A DNA stretch of 64,000 nt from Micromonospora sp. CB01531 (GTDB taxonomy: Bacteria; Actinomycetota; Actinomycetes; Mycobacteriales; Micromonosporaceae). Numbering within the stretch: the stretch's first letter is position 1; each line of letters starts with the position of its first letter. Below, piece after piece: positions 32,427 through 40,879 of this stretch. The notes beneath the pieces are model-generated. The model did no database searches. It saw only the letters and a program-made list of their open reading frames with translations, and was not told the DNA's origin. The translations under genes and the position numbers were made by a program. The stretch covers positions 1 to 64,000 of the forward strand of contig NZ_LWLS01000076.1 of the NCBI RefSeq assembly GCF_001905095.1, written 5' to 3'.

Positions 32427-33034
32427 AGCGGGCCCCCTTCGATGGTCTGGACGGCGAGCGGGACGTCCCGCAGCGCCGGCACCTCCTGGCGCTGCGGCTC
32501 CCGGGTCAGCGTCGCGGTGCCACGGTCCGCCCGGACGTCCAGGTAGGGCGGGCTGTCGCCCGCGGCCTGGTCGGCCATCGCCACGGCGACCGGGGCGCGG
32601 CACTGCCGGTCCGGCCGGACCTGGATGGTCTGCCCCGGGCGGACCAGGTACGAGGCCCGGTTGACCTTGCCGCCGTCGACCGTGAACGTGTTGTGCGCGA
32701 CCAGGTCGCGGGCCTCGTTGATGGAGCGGGCGAACCCGGCGCGGTGCACCAGCGCGTCCATCCGCTGCTCCAGCTGTCCGGTCAGGTTCTCCGTCGAGTC
32801 ACCGGGTTGGCTGACGGCCGCCACCAGGGCCCGGGCCAGTTGCCGGTCCCGCAGCTCGTAGCGGGCGCGTACCTGGTGCCGTGCGGTGTCGTCCAACCAG
32901 GGGCCCCCAGGCGCGCGTCGCGGCCCGCCGCGTACGCCCACCGGATGCCGCTGACGCCGCATGCGGTAGCCGTACGCGGGGTGGATCGGGAACACGTCCT
33001 CGGGCGCGGGACGTACCGTGGTCCGGACCGCCAT
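32423..33034 (-). CDS. S4-domain protein, ribosomal protein S4 (RpsD) paralogue
   Basis: A 203-residue protein aligning with bacterial S4. DDTARHQVRARYELRDRQLA matches the S4 KLRFNYGLTERQL region. LEQRMDALVHRAGFARSINE, then ARDLVAHNTFTVDGGKVNRA and YLVRPGQTIQV, form the S4 RNA-binding domain. PPYLDVRADRGTATLTREPQ is close to the S4 C-terminus. The N-terminal 45 residues are divergent and have no zinc-binding Cys. A core rpsD normally sits in the ribosomal alpha operon, so this is an extra copy, perhaps used under special conditions such as zinc limitation. Start ATG with GGGAGG eight bases upstream. Coupled to the 52-residue basic protein. Confidence 0.82.
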   Translation of the reverse strand: MAVRTTVRPAPEDVFPIHPAYGYRMRRQRHPVGVRGGPRRAPGGPWLDDTARHQVRARYELRDRQLARALVAAVSQPGDSTENLTGQLEQRMDALVHRAGFARSINEARDLVAHNTFTVDGGKVNRASYLVRPGQTIQVRPDRQCRAPVAVAMADQAAGDSPPYLDVRADRGTATLTREPQRQEVPALRDVPLAVQTIEGGPL

Positions 33035-33204
33035 GTCGTTTCCTCCCTCGGCTCTCGCGGTCCCACCACCCTCCGTCGCCGCCGGGTGAGGTCACCCCAC
33101 CCGATCCGGGTGACGCTCAGCTGCCGGGCCCGCGGCACGGGATTCGGCCATCGCGGACGGGATGCCCACGTTTGTCGGGCGTGTCGACGGGAACGGCAGT
33201 GGAC

Positions 33205-34503
33205 ATGACGAAACCTCGTGTGGTGATCGTGGGTGCCGGGTTCGCCGGATACCACGCGGCGAAGACGTTGAGCCGGCTGGCCAGCAGGCGGGCGGAGATC
33301 GTCCTGCTGAACACGACCGACTACTTCCTCTACCTGCCGCTGCTGCCCGAGGTCGCCGCCGGGGTGGTCGAACCGACCCGGATCTCCGTGCCGCTCGCCG
33401 GCACCCTCGACGGCGTCCGGGTGGTGATCGGCGAGGCGAACCGGGTCGACCTGCACAACCGGTGGGTCGGCTACCGGTCGCCGGAGGGCGACGAGGGGCA
33501 GCTCGCGTACGACCGGCTGGTGCTCTCCGTGGGCAGCGTCAACAAGCTGCTGCCGATCCCCGGGGTCACCGAGTACGCGCACGGCTTCCGTGGCCTGCCC
33601 GAGGCGCTCTACCTGCACGACCACGTGGTCCGGCAGATCGAGTTGGCCGAGGTGACCGACGACCCGGCCGAGCAGCGGGCCCGGACCACCTTCGTGGTGG
33701 TGGGCGCGGGCTACACCGGCACCGAGGTGGCCGCGCACGGGCAACTCTTCACCGACCGGCTCGTCGCCCAGCGACCGCACCTGAAGGTACGTCCGCGCTG
33801 GATGCTGCTCGACGTGGCACCCCGGGTGCTGCCCGAGCTGGACCAGCGGATGTCGATCACCGCCGACCGGGTGCTGCGCCGGCGGGGCGTCGACGTCCGG
33901 ATGGGGACCTCGGTCTCCGAGGCCACGCCGGACGGCGTCATGCTCACCGACGGCGAGTACGTCCCGACGTGCAGCCTGGTCTGGTGCGTGGGGGTACGCC
34001 CTGACCCGTTCGTCGCCGAGCTGGGGCTGCGTACCGAGCGGGGGCGCCTGGTGGTCGACGAGTACCTCAACGTCCCCGGCTACCCCGAGGTGTTCGCCTG
34101 CGGCGACGCGTCCGCCGTGCCCGATCCCAGCCGACCCGGGCAGATCTGCGCCATGACCGCCCAGCACGCGCAGCGGCAGGGCAAGCTCGCGGCGCACAAC
34201 ATCGCCGCCTCCTACGGTCAGGGCGCCCGCAAGCCGTACAAGCACCACGAGTTGGGCTGGGTGGTGGACCTGGGTGGCAAGGACGCGGCGGCGAACCCGC
34301 TGAACGTGTCGCTGGCCGGCCTGCCGGCGAAGGCTGTCACCCGCGGCTACCACCTGTTCGCAATGCCGGGCAACCGGGCCCGGGTCGGCGCGGACTGGGT
34401 GCTCGACGCCACCCTGCCCCGGCCCGCCGTGCAGCTCGGGTTGGTGCCGGCGAACGCCGTACCGCTGGAGAGCGAGTCGCCCGAGGTGGTTCGCCGGAGT
34501 TGA
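33205..34503 (+). CDS. NAD(P)/FAD-dependent oxidoreductase, type II NADH dehydrogenase-like
   Basis: A 432-residue pyridine-nucleotide-disulphide-oxidoreductase-fold protein. The FAD site is RVVIVGAGFAGYHAAKTLSR, and the NADH site TTFVVVGAGYTGTEVAAHGQ. VFACGDASAVPDPSRPGQIC, then MTAQHAQRQGKLAAHNIA, closes the FAD fold. The pattern matches NDH-2 enzymes that oxidise NADH and reduce menaquinone at the inner membrane face without pumping protons. The C-terminal region is shorter in hydrophobic anchors than classical Ndh. Divergent from the S4-like gene. Confidence 0.9.
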   Translation: MTKPRVVIVGAGFAGYHAAKTLSRLASRRAEIVLLNTTDYFLYLPLLPEVAAGVVEPTRISVPLAGTLDGVRVVIGEANRVDLHNRWVGYRSPEGDEGQLAYDRLVLSVGSVNKLLPIPGVTEYAHGFRGLPEALYLHDHVVRQIELAEVTDDPAEQRARTTFVVVGAGYTGTEVAAHGQLFTDRLVAQRPHLKVRPRWMLLDVAPRVLPELDQRMSITADRVLRRRGVDVRMGTSVSEATPDGVMLTDGEYVPTCSLVWCVGVRPDPFVAELGLRTERGRLVVDEYLNVPGYPEVFACGDASAVPDPSRPGQICAMTAQHAQRQGKLAAHNIAASYGQGARKPYKHHELGWVVDLGGKDAAANPLNVSLAGLPAKAVTRGYHLFAMPGNRARVGADWVLDATLPRPAVQLGLVPANAVPLESESPEVVRRS

Positions 34504-34507
34504 GGCA

Positions 34508-34535
34508 GGCCGGCGCGGGGTGGGTGGCGCCGGCC
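34508..34535. terminator. Bidirectional terminator between the NDH-2-like and AI-2E-type genes
   Basis: GGCCGGCGC (34508-34516) and GCGCCGGCC (34527-34535) form a perfect 9-bp stem with a ten-base loop, four bases after the dehydrogenase stop and 20 bp before the convergent permease stop. Confidence 0.7.
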
Positions 34536-34554
34536 GAACCGTGCGGAGGATCGT

Positions 34555-35721
34555 TCACTCCGGATGTTCTTCTTCCTTCCCCCGCCCGCCGGGCGGACGC
34601 ACGGATGTGTCGTCCCGTCGGGCGCTCCGGCGGTGGCCCCACCAGGACCGGCCCGAGTCGGTGCTGTTGGCCGGCGCGGGCAGGGTACGCAGCCCGGCGG
34701 GGGTGAACTCACGCAGCAGGATCTGCGCGATCCCGGCCGCCGGGATGGCCAGCAGGGCACCCACCAGGCCGCCCACCGCGGCGGCGAGCAGCACGCTGAC
34801 CAGCACGGTCAGCGGGTTGAGCCGGACGGCGCGGGACATGATGACCGGTGCCAGCAGGTGGTTCTCGGCCTGCTGGTAGAGGATGAAGAAGACCAGCACC
34901 ACCACGCCGGTGGTGGGGGACTTCAGGAAACCGGCACCGGCCGCGAGGATCGCGCCGATCGTCGCGCCGACCAGCGGGATCAGGTCCGCGATGGCGACCA
35001 GCAGGGCGATCACCGCGGCGAACGGCACCCCGGTGACGAGGAGCAGCACGAAGGTCATCCCGCCCAGCAGCACGCTGATCAGCAGGTTGCCGCTGAGGTA
35101 GCCGGTGACGGTGCGGGAGGACTCCCGGCCGATCCGGCGCAGCCGCTCCGCGTGGCGCTCGCCGGCCAGGGCCAGCGTCGCGGCGATGACTTTCGGCGCC
35201 TCCAGCACCATCAGGTACGAGAGCACCACCACGGCGGCGATCCCGGCGCCGATCTGGGCCGCCCCCCGGAGCACCCCGATGGCCGGTTGGCCGAACCGGG
35301 ACGCGTACTGCTCGATCTGACCGGCGTGGGCGTTGGCGTACTGGCGGAGGTGGAGCCGGTCCAGCAGGTGGCCGATGGGTCCCTGCCCGGCCCTCGCCTC
35401 GCGGAGCAACTCCGGCGCCCGCTCGGCAAACCGGGCCACCTCGTGCACCAGCGGCAGCACGATCGCCGCCGTCAGGCCGGCGAGCAGCACAAAGGCGGCC
35501 ACGAAGACCATCAGGGTGGCCAGCGCCCGGCGCCGGACGAGCCGGCGCTGCAGCCAGTCGACCACCGGCTTGAGGGCGACCGCGAAGAACGCCGCGACGA
35601 GCATCCAGGTGAGCACCACCCTGGTCGCCCAGACGAACCCCAGCGCGATCAGGGTGGCGAGCAGCAGACCGATGACGATCAGCGTGCGCCGGACGGTGGA
35701 CCGGTCGTCGGCGTTGCTCAT
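34555..35721 (-). CDS. AI-2E family transporter
   Basis: A 388-residue protein with seven to eight hydrophobic segments: TLIVIGLLLATLIALGFVWA at the N-terminus, VWATRVVLTWMLVAAFFAVA, and the family block TGYLSGNLLISVLLGGMTFV, VIALLVAIADLIPLVGATIG, PLTVLVSVLLAAAVGGLVGA. The family includes the AI-2 exporter TqsA and Na/H antiporter-like proteins, so the substrate is uncertain. The last ~50 residues are hydrophilic, Arg/Ser-rich and cytoplasmic. Confidence 0.92.
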   Translation of the reverse strand: MSNADDRSTVRRTLIVIGLLLATLIALGFVWATRVVLTWMLVAAFFAVALKPVVDWLQRRLVRRRALATLMVFVAAFVLLAGLTAAIVLPLVHEVARFAERAPELLREARAGQGPIGHLLDRLHLRQYANAHAGQIEQYASRFGQPAIGVLRGAAQIGAGIAAVVVLSYLMVLEAPKVIAATLALAGERHAERLRRIGRESSRTVTGYLSGNLLISVLLGGMTFVLLLVTGVPFAAVIALLVAIADLIPLVGATIGAILAAGAGFLKSPTTGVVVLVFFILYQQAENHLLAPVIMSRAVRLNPLTVLVSVLLAAAVGGLVGALLAIPAAGIAQILLREFTPAGLRTLPAPANSTDSGRSWWGHRRSARRDDTSVRPPGGRGKEEEHPE

Positions 35722-35763
35722 CCGGCGCGCCTACCCCTGCGCGGGGCGTGGAAACCCGGCGGG

Positions 35764-36555
35764 TCAGTGGTCGGCGAGGTCGGCGTCGGTGGCCGGGCGG
35801 GTGCCGGCGAGGAACGCGTCCAGCGTCGCCCCGTGCAGCACGCCGCCGGGCACCGGGTCTGCCGCGGCGCGGGCCACGAGCCGGCGTACCGGCAGCCGGT
35901 CGGGGCGGTGGGCGGCGGCGAGCACCAGGTTGCCGTACCGCCGGCCGCGGAGCATCCGCCGGTCGGCGACCAGGTAGACGTCGGCGAACACGGCGCGCAG
36001 GTTGGCCACCTGCGTCCGGGAGAAGACCAGCGGCGGCAGGTCGGTGACGTTGACCAGGTAGATGCCGTCCGGGCGGAGCACCCGGGCCACCTCGGCGACG
36101 AACTCGACGCTGGCCACGTGCCGGGGCATCCGGGCCGCCCGGTAGACGTCGGCGAGGACCAGGTCGTACGCCTCGGCCGGCGCGGCGGCCACCGACTCCC
36201 GGGCGTCCCCGACCTCCACGGCGATCTCGGGCGGCACCGGAGGCAGTTCCCGGCGGACCAGCTCGACCACGGCCGGCTCCCGCTCGACGACCCGCTGCGC
36301 GGAGCCGGGGCGGGTGGCGGCGAGCCAGCGCGGCAGGGTGAGTGCCCCGCCGCCCAGGTGCAGGGCGGTCAACGGACGCCTGGCCGGGGCGGCCAGGTCG
36401 ACCACCGCGGCCATCCGCCGGACGTACTCGAAGTGCAGGTGGCGGGGGTCGGCGACGTCGACGTAGGACTGTTCGACCCCGGCCGCGAGCAGAGTACGCC
36501 CGCTCGGCCGGGCCCGGTCCACAACGATCTCCAGATCCTCCGCACCGCTGCCCAC
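35764..36555 (-). CDS. Spermidine synthase-like protein
   Basis: A 263-residue Rossmann-fold protein of the spermidine-synthase/methyltransferase group: LTALHLGGGALTLPRWLAAT (SAM motif I), VVEREPAVVELVRREL (acidic strand 2), VEVGDARESVAAAPAEAYDL and LVLADVYRAARMPRHVASVE. The aspartates of the polyamine site are not clearly retained, so an actual aminopropyltransferase activity is doubtful. The N-terminal half seen in fused membrane versions is absent. GTG 36555 is preferred. TTG 36564 and an internal GTG with a better ribosome binding site are alternatives. Confidence 0.8.
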   Translation of the reverse strand: MGSGAEDLEIVVDRARPSGRTLLAAGVEQSYVDVADPRHLHFEYVRRMAAVVDLAAPARRPLTALHLGGGALTLPRWLAATRPGSAQRVVEREPAVVELVRRELPPVPPEIAVEVGDARESVAAAPAEAYDLVLADVYRAARMPRHVASVEFVAEVARVLRPDGIYLVNVTDLPPLVFSRTQVANLRAVFADVYLVADRRMLRGRRYGNLVLAAAHRPDRLPVRRLVARAAADPVPGGVLHGATLDAFLAGTRPATDADLADH

Positions 36556-36619
36556 GACGGGCAACGCTACCCGTGCGGCGTGGGCCGGCGGGCGGCGTGC
36601 CCGCCGGCCCGGGGGCGGC

Positions 36620-37597
36620 TCACCCGGCGTTCATGCCGGCACCCACCTCGTCGATGGCGGCGTCGACCCGCTGGGCCAGGTCCACGTCCAGCGCGCTCAC
36701 CCCGTCAACCTGCTGGGTCCGTACGGTGATCAGGGCGCTGTCCGATTCGGGCCGGCCGATCTGCGGGCCCCGCCCGGTCTCGGCCTTCAGCAGGTCGAGG
36801 CGGTCGAGCACCCGGTCCAGGTTGTCGGCCGGCAGCTCGATGGTGCGCACCAGCGACTGCCGGTCGCTGGACCAGTACGGCAGGCTGGCGAGCGCGTCCC
36901 GCAGCTCCTGCTCGTTGAGCGGCGCGGTGGCAGACGTCGGACCCACCAAGCCACCGCCGGCCTCCGGCGGCGCGAGCAGGTCCCGCAACCCGTCCGGTAC
37001 GCGCAACGACTCGACCAGGTCGCCGTCAGCGTCGGCCAACGCGCCCAGGGTCGCCTCGGCCTGGTAGCGCGCCTGCTCCGGGCTGAGCCGGCTGCGCCGG
37101 CCCACCTCGGCCAGGAAGCCCGGCAGGTCCCGGTGTCGATCGATGCCGTCCACCGGCACCACGTCGTGCAGTTTCACCGGCACCGCCGCGAGCAGCCGTT
37201 CCCGCTCGGCCTCGTCCAACGCCCAGGCCAGCGCGAGCACGGTCGCCTCCGCCGCGACCTTGGCGGTGGAGAAGTCCACCCCCGCGCGCCGGCTGACATC
37301 CTCGACCAGATCTCGGTAGCCCACCCTGGTGACCCCCGCAGCCTGCGGGGTCCGGTTCGGCAGCGCCCGGGGTCGCTCCGGCACGCCGGCCGGCGGCGGG
37401 GCCGGACCACCGCGCGTAGCGTCCGGCTTGCGCCGCCCGGCGGGCGCCGGCCCGGACCGTTCGCGCTGGTCCAGCGAGGTGATCTGCTTGGACGCGCTCA
37501 GGCTGGCGCCGGTCTGGCTCGGCCGCCGACCGCGTTCCCGGGCCTCCCGGGCCAGAGTCCGGCGGCGCTGGTTGTCGCCCTCCATCTGCTTGCGCAT
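36620..37597 (-). CDS. DUF2267 protein fused to a pterin-4a-carbinolamine dehydratase-like domain
   Basis: A 325-residue three-part protein. Residues 1-60 are basic and disordered (MRKQMEGDNQRRRTLAREAR, LSASKQITSLDQRER). About 90-215 is a DUF2267 pair (YRDLVEDVSRRAGVDFSTAK, LPGFLAEVGRRSRLSPEQAR). About 228-320 resembles a PCD/DCoH fold (LNEQELRDALASLPYWSSDR, NLDRVLDRLDLLKAETGRGP, LDVDLAQRVDAAIDEV). The His-His pair of catalytic PCD enzymes is missing (GRGPQIGRPES instead), so the domain probably has a binding or dimerisation role. Second DUF2267 gene in the window. The ATG has GAGGAACGAGG upstream. Confidence 0.82.
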   Translation of the reverse strand: MRKQMEGDNQRRRTLAREARERGRRPSQTGASLSASKQITSLDQRERSGPAPAGRRKPDATRGGPAPPPAGVPERPRALPNRTPQAAGVTRVGYRDLVEDVSRRAGVDFSTAKVAAEATVLALAWALDEAERERLLAAVPVKLHDVVPVDGIDRHRDLPGFLAEVGRRSRLSPEQARYQAEATLGALADADGDLVESLRVPDGLRDLLAPPEAGGGLVGPTSATAPLNEQELRDALASLPYWSSDRQSLVRTIELPADNLDRVLDRLDLLKAETGRGPQIGRPESDSALITVRTQQVDGVSALDVDLAQRVDAAIDEVGAGMNAG

Positions 37598-37800
37598 CGT
37601 CGCACCTCGTTCCTCTTCGGGTTGCGCCTTCCGCCGCTGGCCTTCCCGGCGCTGCCGGGAAGGAAACGGGGTGCGCCCGGCGACCGGGCCAAGCGGCCGG
37701 CGAGCTTCATTCGCTGCGGGTGAGGGTCGCTCACCCGGTGCGGCTCCACGATCGCAATGGACCGGAAGAACTTCCGACGCACGCGGAAGGGAAGGTCGCC

Positions 37801-38112
37801 ATGAAGAGGATCGCCGAGATCGTTCCCGCCCGACCCGGCTGGTACGCGCGGTGGCAGGTCAGCCCGGAAACCACCCGCTGCTACCCGGTCACCCTGTGGG
37901 CGCTCCTAGAGGAGGCCGACGGCAGCGGCCGCGAGGTCGTCGGCGTCGACTGTGTGGGGCAGTGGCCCGGTGCGGACGACAACGAGCCAGGTGGGACGTT
38001 CGTCCGCTATCTCTTCCAGACGCCCGATACCGGCGCACCGGACGACGCCGAGCCCCCCACGCCCGGAGAGCTCCGGGAGTCCGGTCCGCGGCGGCAGCCG
38101 GTCACCGCCTGA
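37801..38112 (+). CDS. Hypothetical protein, 103 residues
   Basis: Starts at ATG 37801 with GGAAGGGAAGG seven to ten bases upstream. MKRIAEIVPARPGWYARWQV and CYPVTLWALLEEADG are followed by VVGVDCVGQWPGADD and a Pro/Glu-rich tail. It looks like a small beta-rich protein with a disordered end. I do not recognise a named family. Divergent from the DUF2267 fusion and followed by a strong terminator. Confidence 0.75.
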   Translation: MKRIAEIVPARPGWYARWQVSPETTRCYPVTLWALLEEADGSGREVVGVDCVGQWPGADDNEPGGTFVRYLFQTPDTGAPDDAEPPTPGELRESGPRRQPVTA

Positions 38113-38124
38113 GCCACCCTCCCC

Positions 38125-38157
38125 GGCCCCCGGCTCCTGGTCCCAGGGTCGGGGGCC
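38125..38157. terminator. Strong bidirectional terminator
   Basis: GGCCCCCG (38125-38132) pairs with CGGGGGCC (38150-38157), and inside it CCTGG pairs with CCAGG across TC. It lies between convergent genes ending at 38112 and 38179. Confidence 0.75.
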
Positions 38158-38178
38158 ACCCCTGTCCCGGGTGGCGGC

Positions 38179-38469
38179 TCAACCGACGTCGCGGGTCTCG
38201 TCGGTCATCGTGGGCGGCGCGGCCAGCACCTCACCCAGCCCGGTGCGGTGGATTACCACCAGCGCGCTGAGCCCGGACGAGTCGCACAGGCCCACGCCGC
38301 CGAAGTCGATCAGCAGCTCCCGGATGCCGTCACGGCGCAGGTCGGCGGCTGCGGCGACGGGTTCCGCCGCGGTGTCGAAGTCCAGGTCGCCGGTGAGCCG
38401 CAGCCGAGCACGCGCGGGGTCGAGCCGGTCCACCTCGATGGTCAACAGCTCGGGGGGCATGTCGTCCAC
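38179..38469 (-). CDS. STAS-domain anti-sigma factor antagonist
   Basis: A 96-residue STAS protein. The phosphorylatable Ser lies in FGGVGLCDSSGLSALVVIHR, and LLTIEVDRLDPARARLRLTG, then DLDFDTAAEP, opens the fold. Such proteins sequester anti-sigma kinases when dephosphorylated by SpoIIE-type phosphatases. Three STAS genes and one such phosphatase lie within 6 kb, so it is probably part of a local partner-switching network. GTG 38469 or ATG 38460 may be the start. Confidence 0.87.
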   Translation of the reverse strand: MDDMPPELLTIEVDRLDPARARLRLTGDLDFDTAAEPVAAAADLRRDGIRELLIDFGGVGLCDSSGLSALVVIHRTGLGEVLAAPPTMTDETRDVG

Positions 38470-38506
38470 GTTCCCAGCCGCACGTGATCGGGAAAGCCGG
38501 GGGTGC

Positions 38507-38917
38507 TCAGGCGGAGGCGGAGGCGGCGGCCGTCGAGCCGCCGGGTGCCGCCGCTTCCTCCCGGCCGTCGGGCTGCGGCCGGTCCAGCAGACCGGTGACC
38601 CCGGTCATGTCTAGGATCACCGCCAGGAACCGTGGCGTGTGCCGCAGCTCGAGGGAGGTGCCGCCCTGCTGTCCCTCGCGCCAGGCGTGCACGATCACGG
38701 ACAGGCCGGTGCTGTCGATGAAGAGCAGGTCGCCGAAGTCCAGCACCAGCGTCTGCGGGCGCTCGGCGACGAGCCGATCGATCTCGGTGCGCAGCGGCTC
38801 GGCGGTGGTGAAGGCCAGGTCGCCGCCGACTCTGATGGCCGGTGCCGCAGGAACGGAACGGTCCACGGAGATGCTCAACGGCGTCGCCTCGGGCTTTCTC
38901 CGTCCGGGTACCACCAT
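38507..38917 (-). CDS. STAS-domain anti-sigma factor antagonist with Ala/Ser-rich tail
   Basis: A 136-residue STAS protein: LSISVDRSVPAAPAIRVGGD, LVLDFGDLLFIDSTGLSVIV with the conserved DSTG (Ser phosphorylation site), then LELRHTPRFLAVILDMTGVT. A ~25-residue Ala/Gly/Ser tail follows. ATG 38917 has GGAAAGG four bases upstream. Lies 37 bp upstream of the preceding STAS gene on the same strand, so the two may form an operon. Divergent from the SpoIIE phosphatase. Confidence 0.87.
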   Translation of the reverse strand: MVVPGRRKPEATPLSISVDRSVPAAPAIRVGGDLAFTTAEPLRTEIDRLVAERPQTLVLDFGDLLFIDSTGLSVIVHAWREGQQGGTSLELRHTPRFLAVILDMTGVTGLLDRPQPDGREEAAAPGGSTAAASASA

Positions 38918-39121
38918 CACGCCTTTCCACCGGCTGCCGATCGGCTGCGTCGTCCGGATCGTAACAATCCCCGGGCCACCCCGATCGGTGCCGCCTCGAT
39001 GCCCGGCCAAGAACCGTGGGGTGGCGATAGCGACGTACGGGCGTAGGGTGGGGTGCAGAGATATGGCCAACGCGCCCTTTTTGGAGGACCGCGGGTATCG
39101 ACAAGGAGTGGGGCTTAGCTG

Positions 39122-40879
39122 GTGAGTGCTGCCGACGTCAGGGATCATGACCCAGGCGACGGACGGGCCGCCACGCCGAGTACCGTAGAGACTCCGACGT
39201 GGTCCGCCGGCGCTCCGGCGGCCGCCCTGCCGCCCCGGGCCCCGGACGGCGGCCTCGCCACTCAGGACTGGCCGGATGTAGTCGAGCACTTCCGAGAGGG
39301 CCTGATCGTCTGCGCCGCCGGCGGGGTGGTGCGTCACGTCAGCCCGGTCGCCGAGCGGCTGCTTCCCGAGGTCGTTCCCGGCGAGCTGCTCGCCGCAGCC
39401 GGAGTGACGGCGCTGACCGGCGAGGACCCGGCCGAGTTCACCCGCCACGGGCGCCGGCTGCGCGTCCGTCCGGTGCCGCTGTCCGCCGCCGGCCGCTGCT
39501 GGTACGTCGAGGACGTCACCGACAGCGTCGGCCGGGCCGACGCGCTGCTCGCCGAGCGGGCCCGCTCGGCGTTCCTCGCCGTGGTCGGCGAGAAGCTCGG
39601 CAACCCGCTGCACCCCGACCGGGCCGCCGCCGCGGTGGTCCGGCTCGCCGTGCCCACCGTGGCGGACGTCGCCGTCCTGGTGCTGGCCCCGCACTCCGGT
39701 CGGGCCCGCTGGTGGCGGGCCATCGGCTCGGACGGCGCGGTGTCGGCCGTGGACAGCGCCATGCTCGCCGCGACCGCCCTGCCCGCAGCGATCGAGGAGG
39801 GCCTCGCCGGCACCGAGCCGCACGCCCTGGACTGGCTGGTGGAGCAGGCCGCCGAGGTGGGCTGGCTGCCAGATCTCGACGGCACCGGGGCGACGGCCCG
39901 GGTGGTGCCGCTGCCCGGTCTGGATGCGCCCGCCGGTGTGCTGCTGGTCGCCCGGGCGGCCACCACCTCGTACGACGAGGCCGACCTCGACCTGGTCCGG
40001 GCCTTCGCCGCTCGGGCCGGCGCCGCGCTGACCACCGCGGTGCTCTACCGCGACCAGGTCGAGGTCGCCGACACCCTGCAGGCCAGCCTGCTGCCCGTCG
40101 AGCCGGCGCCGGCGAGCGGCGTGCAGTGGGGCACGGCGTACCGGCCGGCACAGGCCGGGCTGCGGATCGGCGGCGACTTCTACGGTTCGCACCGGCTCAC
40201 CGACGGCGGTTCGGTCTTCTTCCTGGGCGACGTGTCGGGCAAGGGGGTGGAGGCGGCGGTCTTCACCGGCCAGCTCCGCCAGTGCCTCCAGGCACTGCAC
40301 CGGGTCGAGCCGCAGCCGGGCCGGCTGCTGAAACTGCTCAACGACGCGCTGCTGGAGACCACCCAGGCGCACGGGCAGGGGCGGTTCGCCACCATGGTGC
40401 TGGGCGTGCAGCACCCGCAGCGGGACGGCGGCCTCACCGTGACCATGGCCGGCGGCGGTCACCTTCCGCCGCTGGTGCTGCGGGCCTCCGGCGAGGTCGA
40501 GGTGGTGCCGCTGAGCGGCATGCTGATCGGCGTGGTGCCGGATCCGCGGATCGGCGAGGTCACCGTACGGCTGGAACCCGGCGAGACCTGCCTGCTCTAC
40601 AGCGACGGGGTGACCGAGGCACGGGGCGGCCGGCGCGGTGACGAGCAGTTCGGTGCCGAGCGGTTGCTGCGCACCGTCACCGGCTGCCACCGGATGCCGG
40701 CTCCGGCGTTGGCCGAGCGGATCGAGCAGGTGACCTGCGACTGGCTGGGCCACGGCGACCACGACGACATCGCGGTGCTCGCCTTGCGGGCCACCGGCCC
40801 GGGCACCCGGGCGACCCGCCACCTGCGCGCGGTGCCGACGGCCGGCGTCGACCGCCGACCGAGGGAGCTTCACGCGTGA
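39122..40879 (+). CDS. SpoIIE-type PP2C phosphatase with PAS and GAF-like sensor domains
   Basis: A 585-residue regulator phosphatase. About 50-130 is PAS-like (VVEHFREGLIVCAAGGVVRH, RCWYVEDVTD). About 165-320 is GAF-like (LAVPTVADVAVLVLAPHSGR, DAPAGVLLVARAATTSYDEA). The C-terminal ~235 residues are the SpoIIE/PP2C domain: LQASLLPVEPAP, GLRIGGDFYGSHRLTDG, FFLGDVSGKGVEAAVFTGQL, LLYSDGVTEARGGRRGDEQF and DHDDIAVLAL, with the metal-binding Asp residues intact. It should dephosphorylate STAS antagonists such as the three encoded nearby. GTG start. Its end overlaps the B12-binding gene by four bases. Confidence 0.93.
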   Translation: MSAADVRDHDPGDGRAATPSTVETPTWSAGAPAAALPPRAPDGGLATQDWPDVVEHFREGLIVCAAGGVVRHVSPVAERLLPEVVPGELLAAAGVTALTGEDPAEFTRHGRRLRVRPVPLSAAGRCWYVEDVTDSVGRADALLAERARSAFLAVVGEKLGNPLHPDRAAAAVVRLAVPTVADVAVLVLAPHSGRARWWRAIGSDGAVSAVDSAMLAATALPAAIEEGLAGTEPHALDWLVEQAAEVGWLPDLDGTGATARVVPLPGLDAPAGVLLVARAATTSYDEADLDLVRAFAARAGAALTTAVLYRDQVEVADTLQASLLPVEPAPASGVQWGTAYRPAQAGLRIGGDFYGSHRLTDGGSVFFLGDVSGKGVEAAVFTGQLRQCLQALHRVEPQPGRLLKLLNDALLETTQAHGQGRFATMVLGVQHPQRDGGLTVTMAGGGHLPPLVLRASGEVEVVPLSGMLIGVVPDPRIGEVTVRLEPGETCLLYSDGVTEARGGRRGDEQFGAERLLRTVTGCHRMPAPALAERIEQVTCDWLGHGDHDDIAVLALRATGPGTRATRHLRAVPTAGVDRRPRELHA

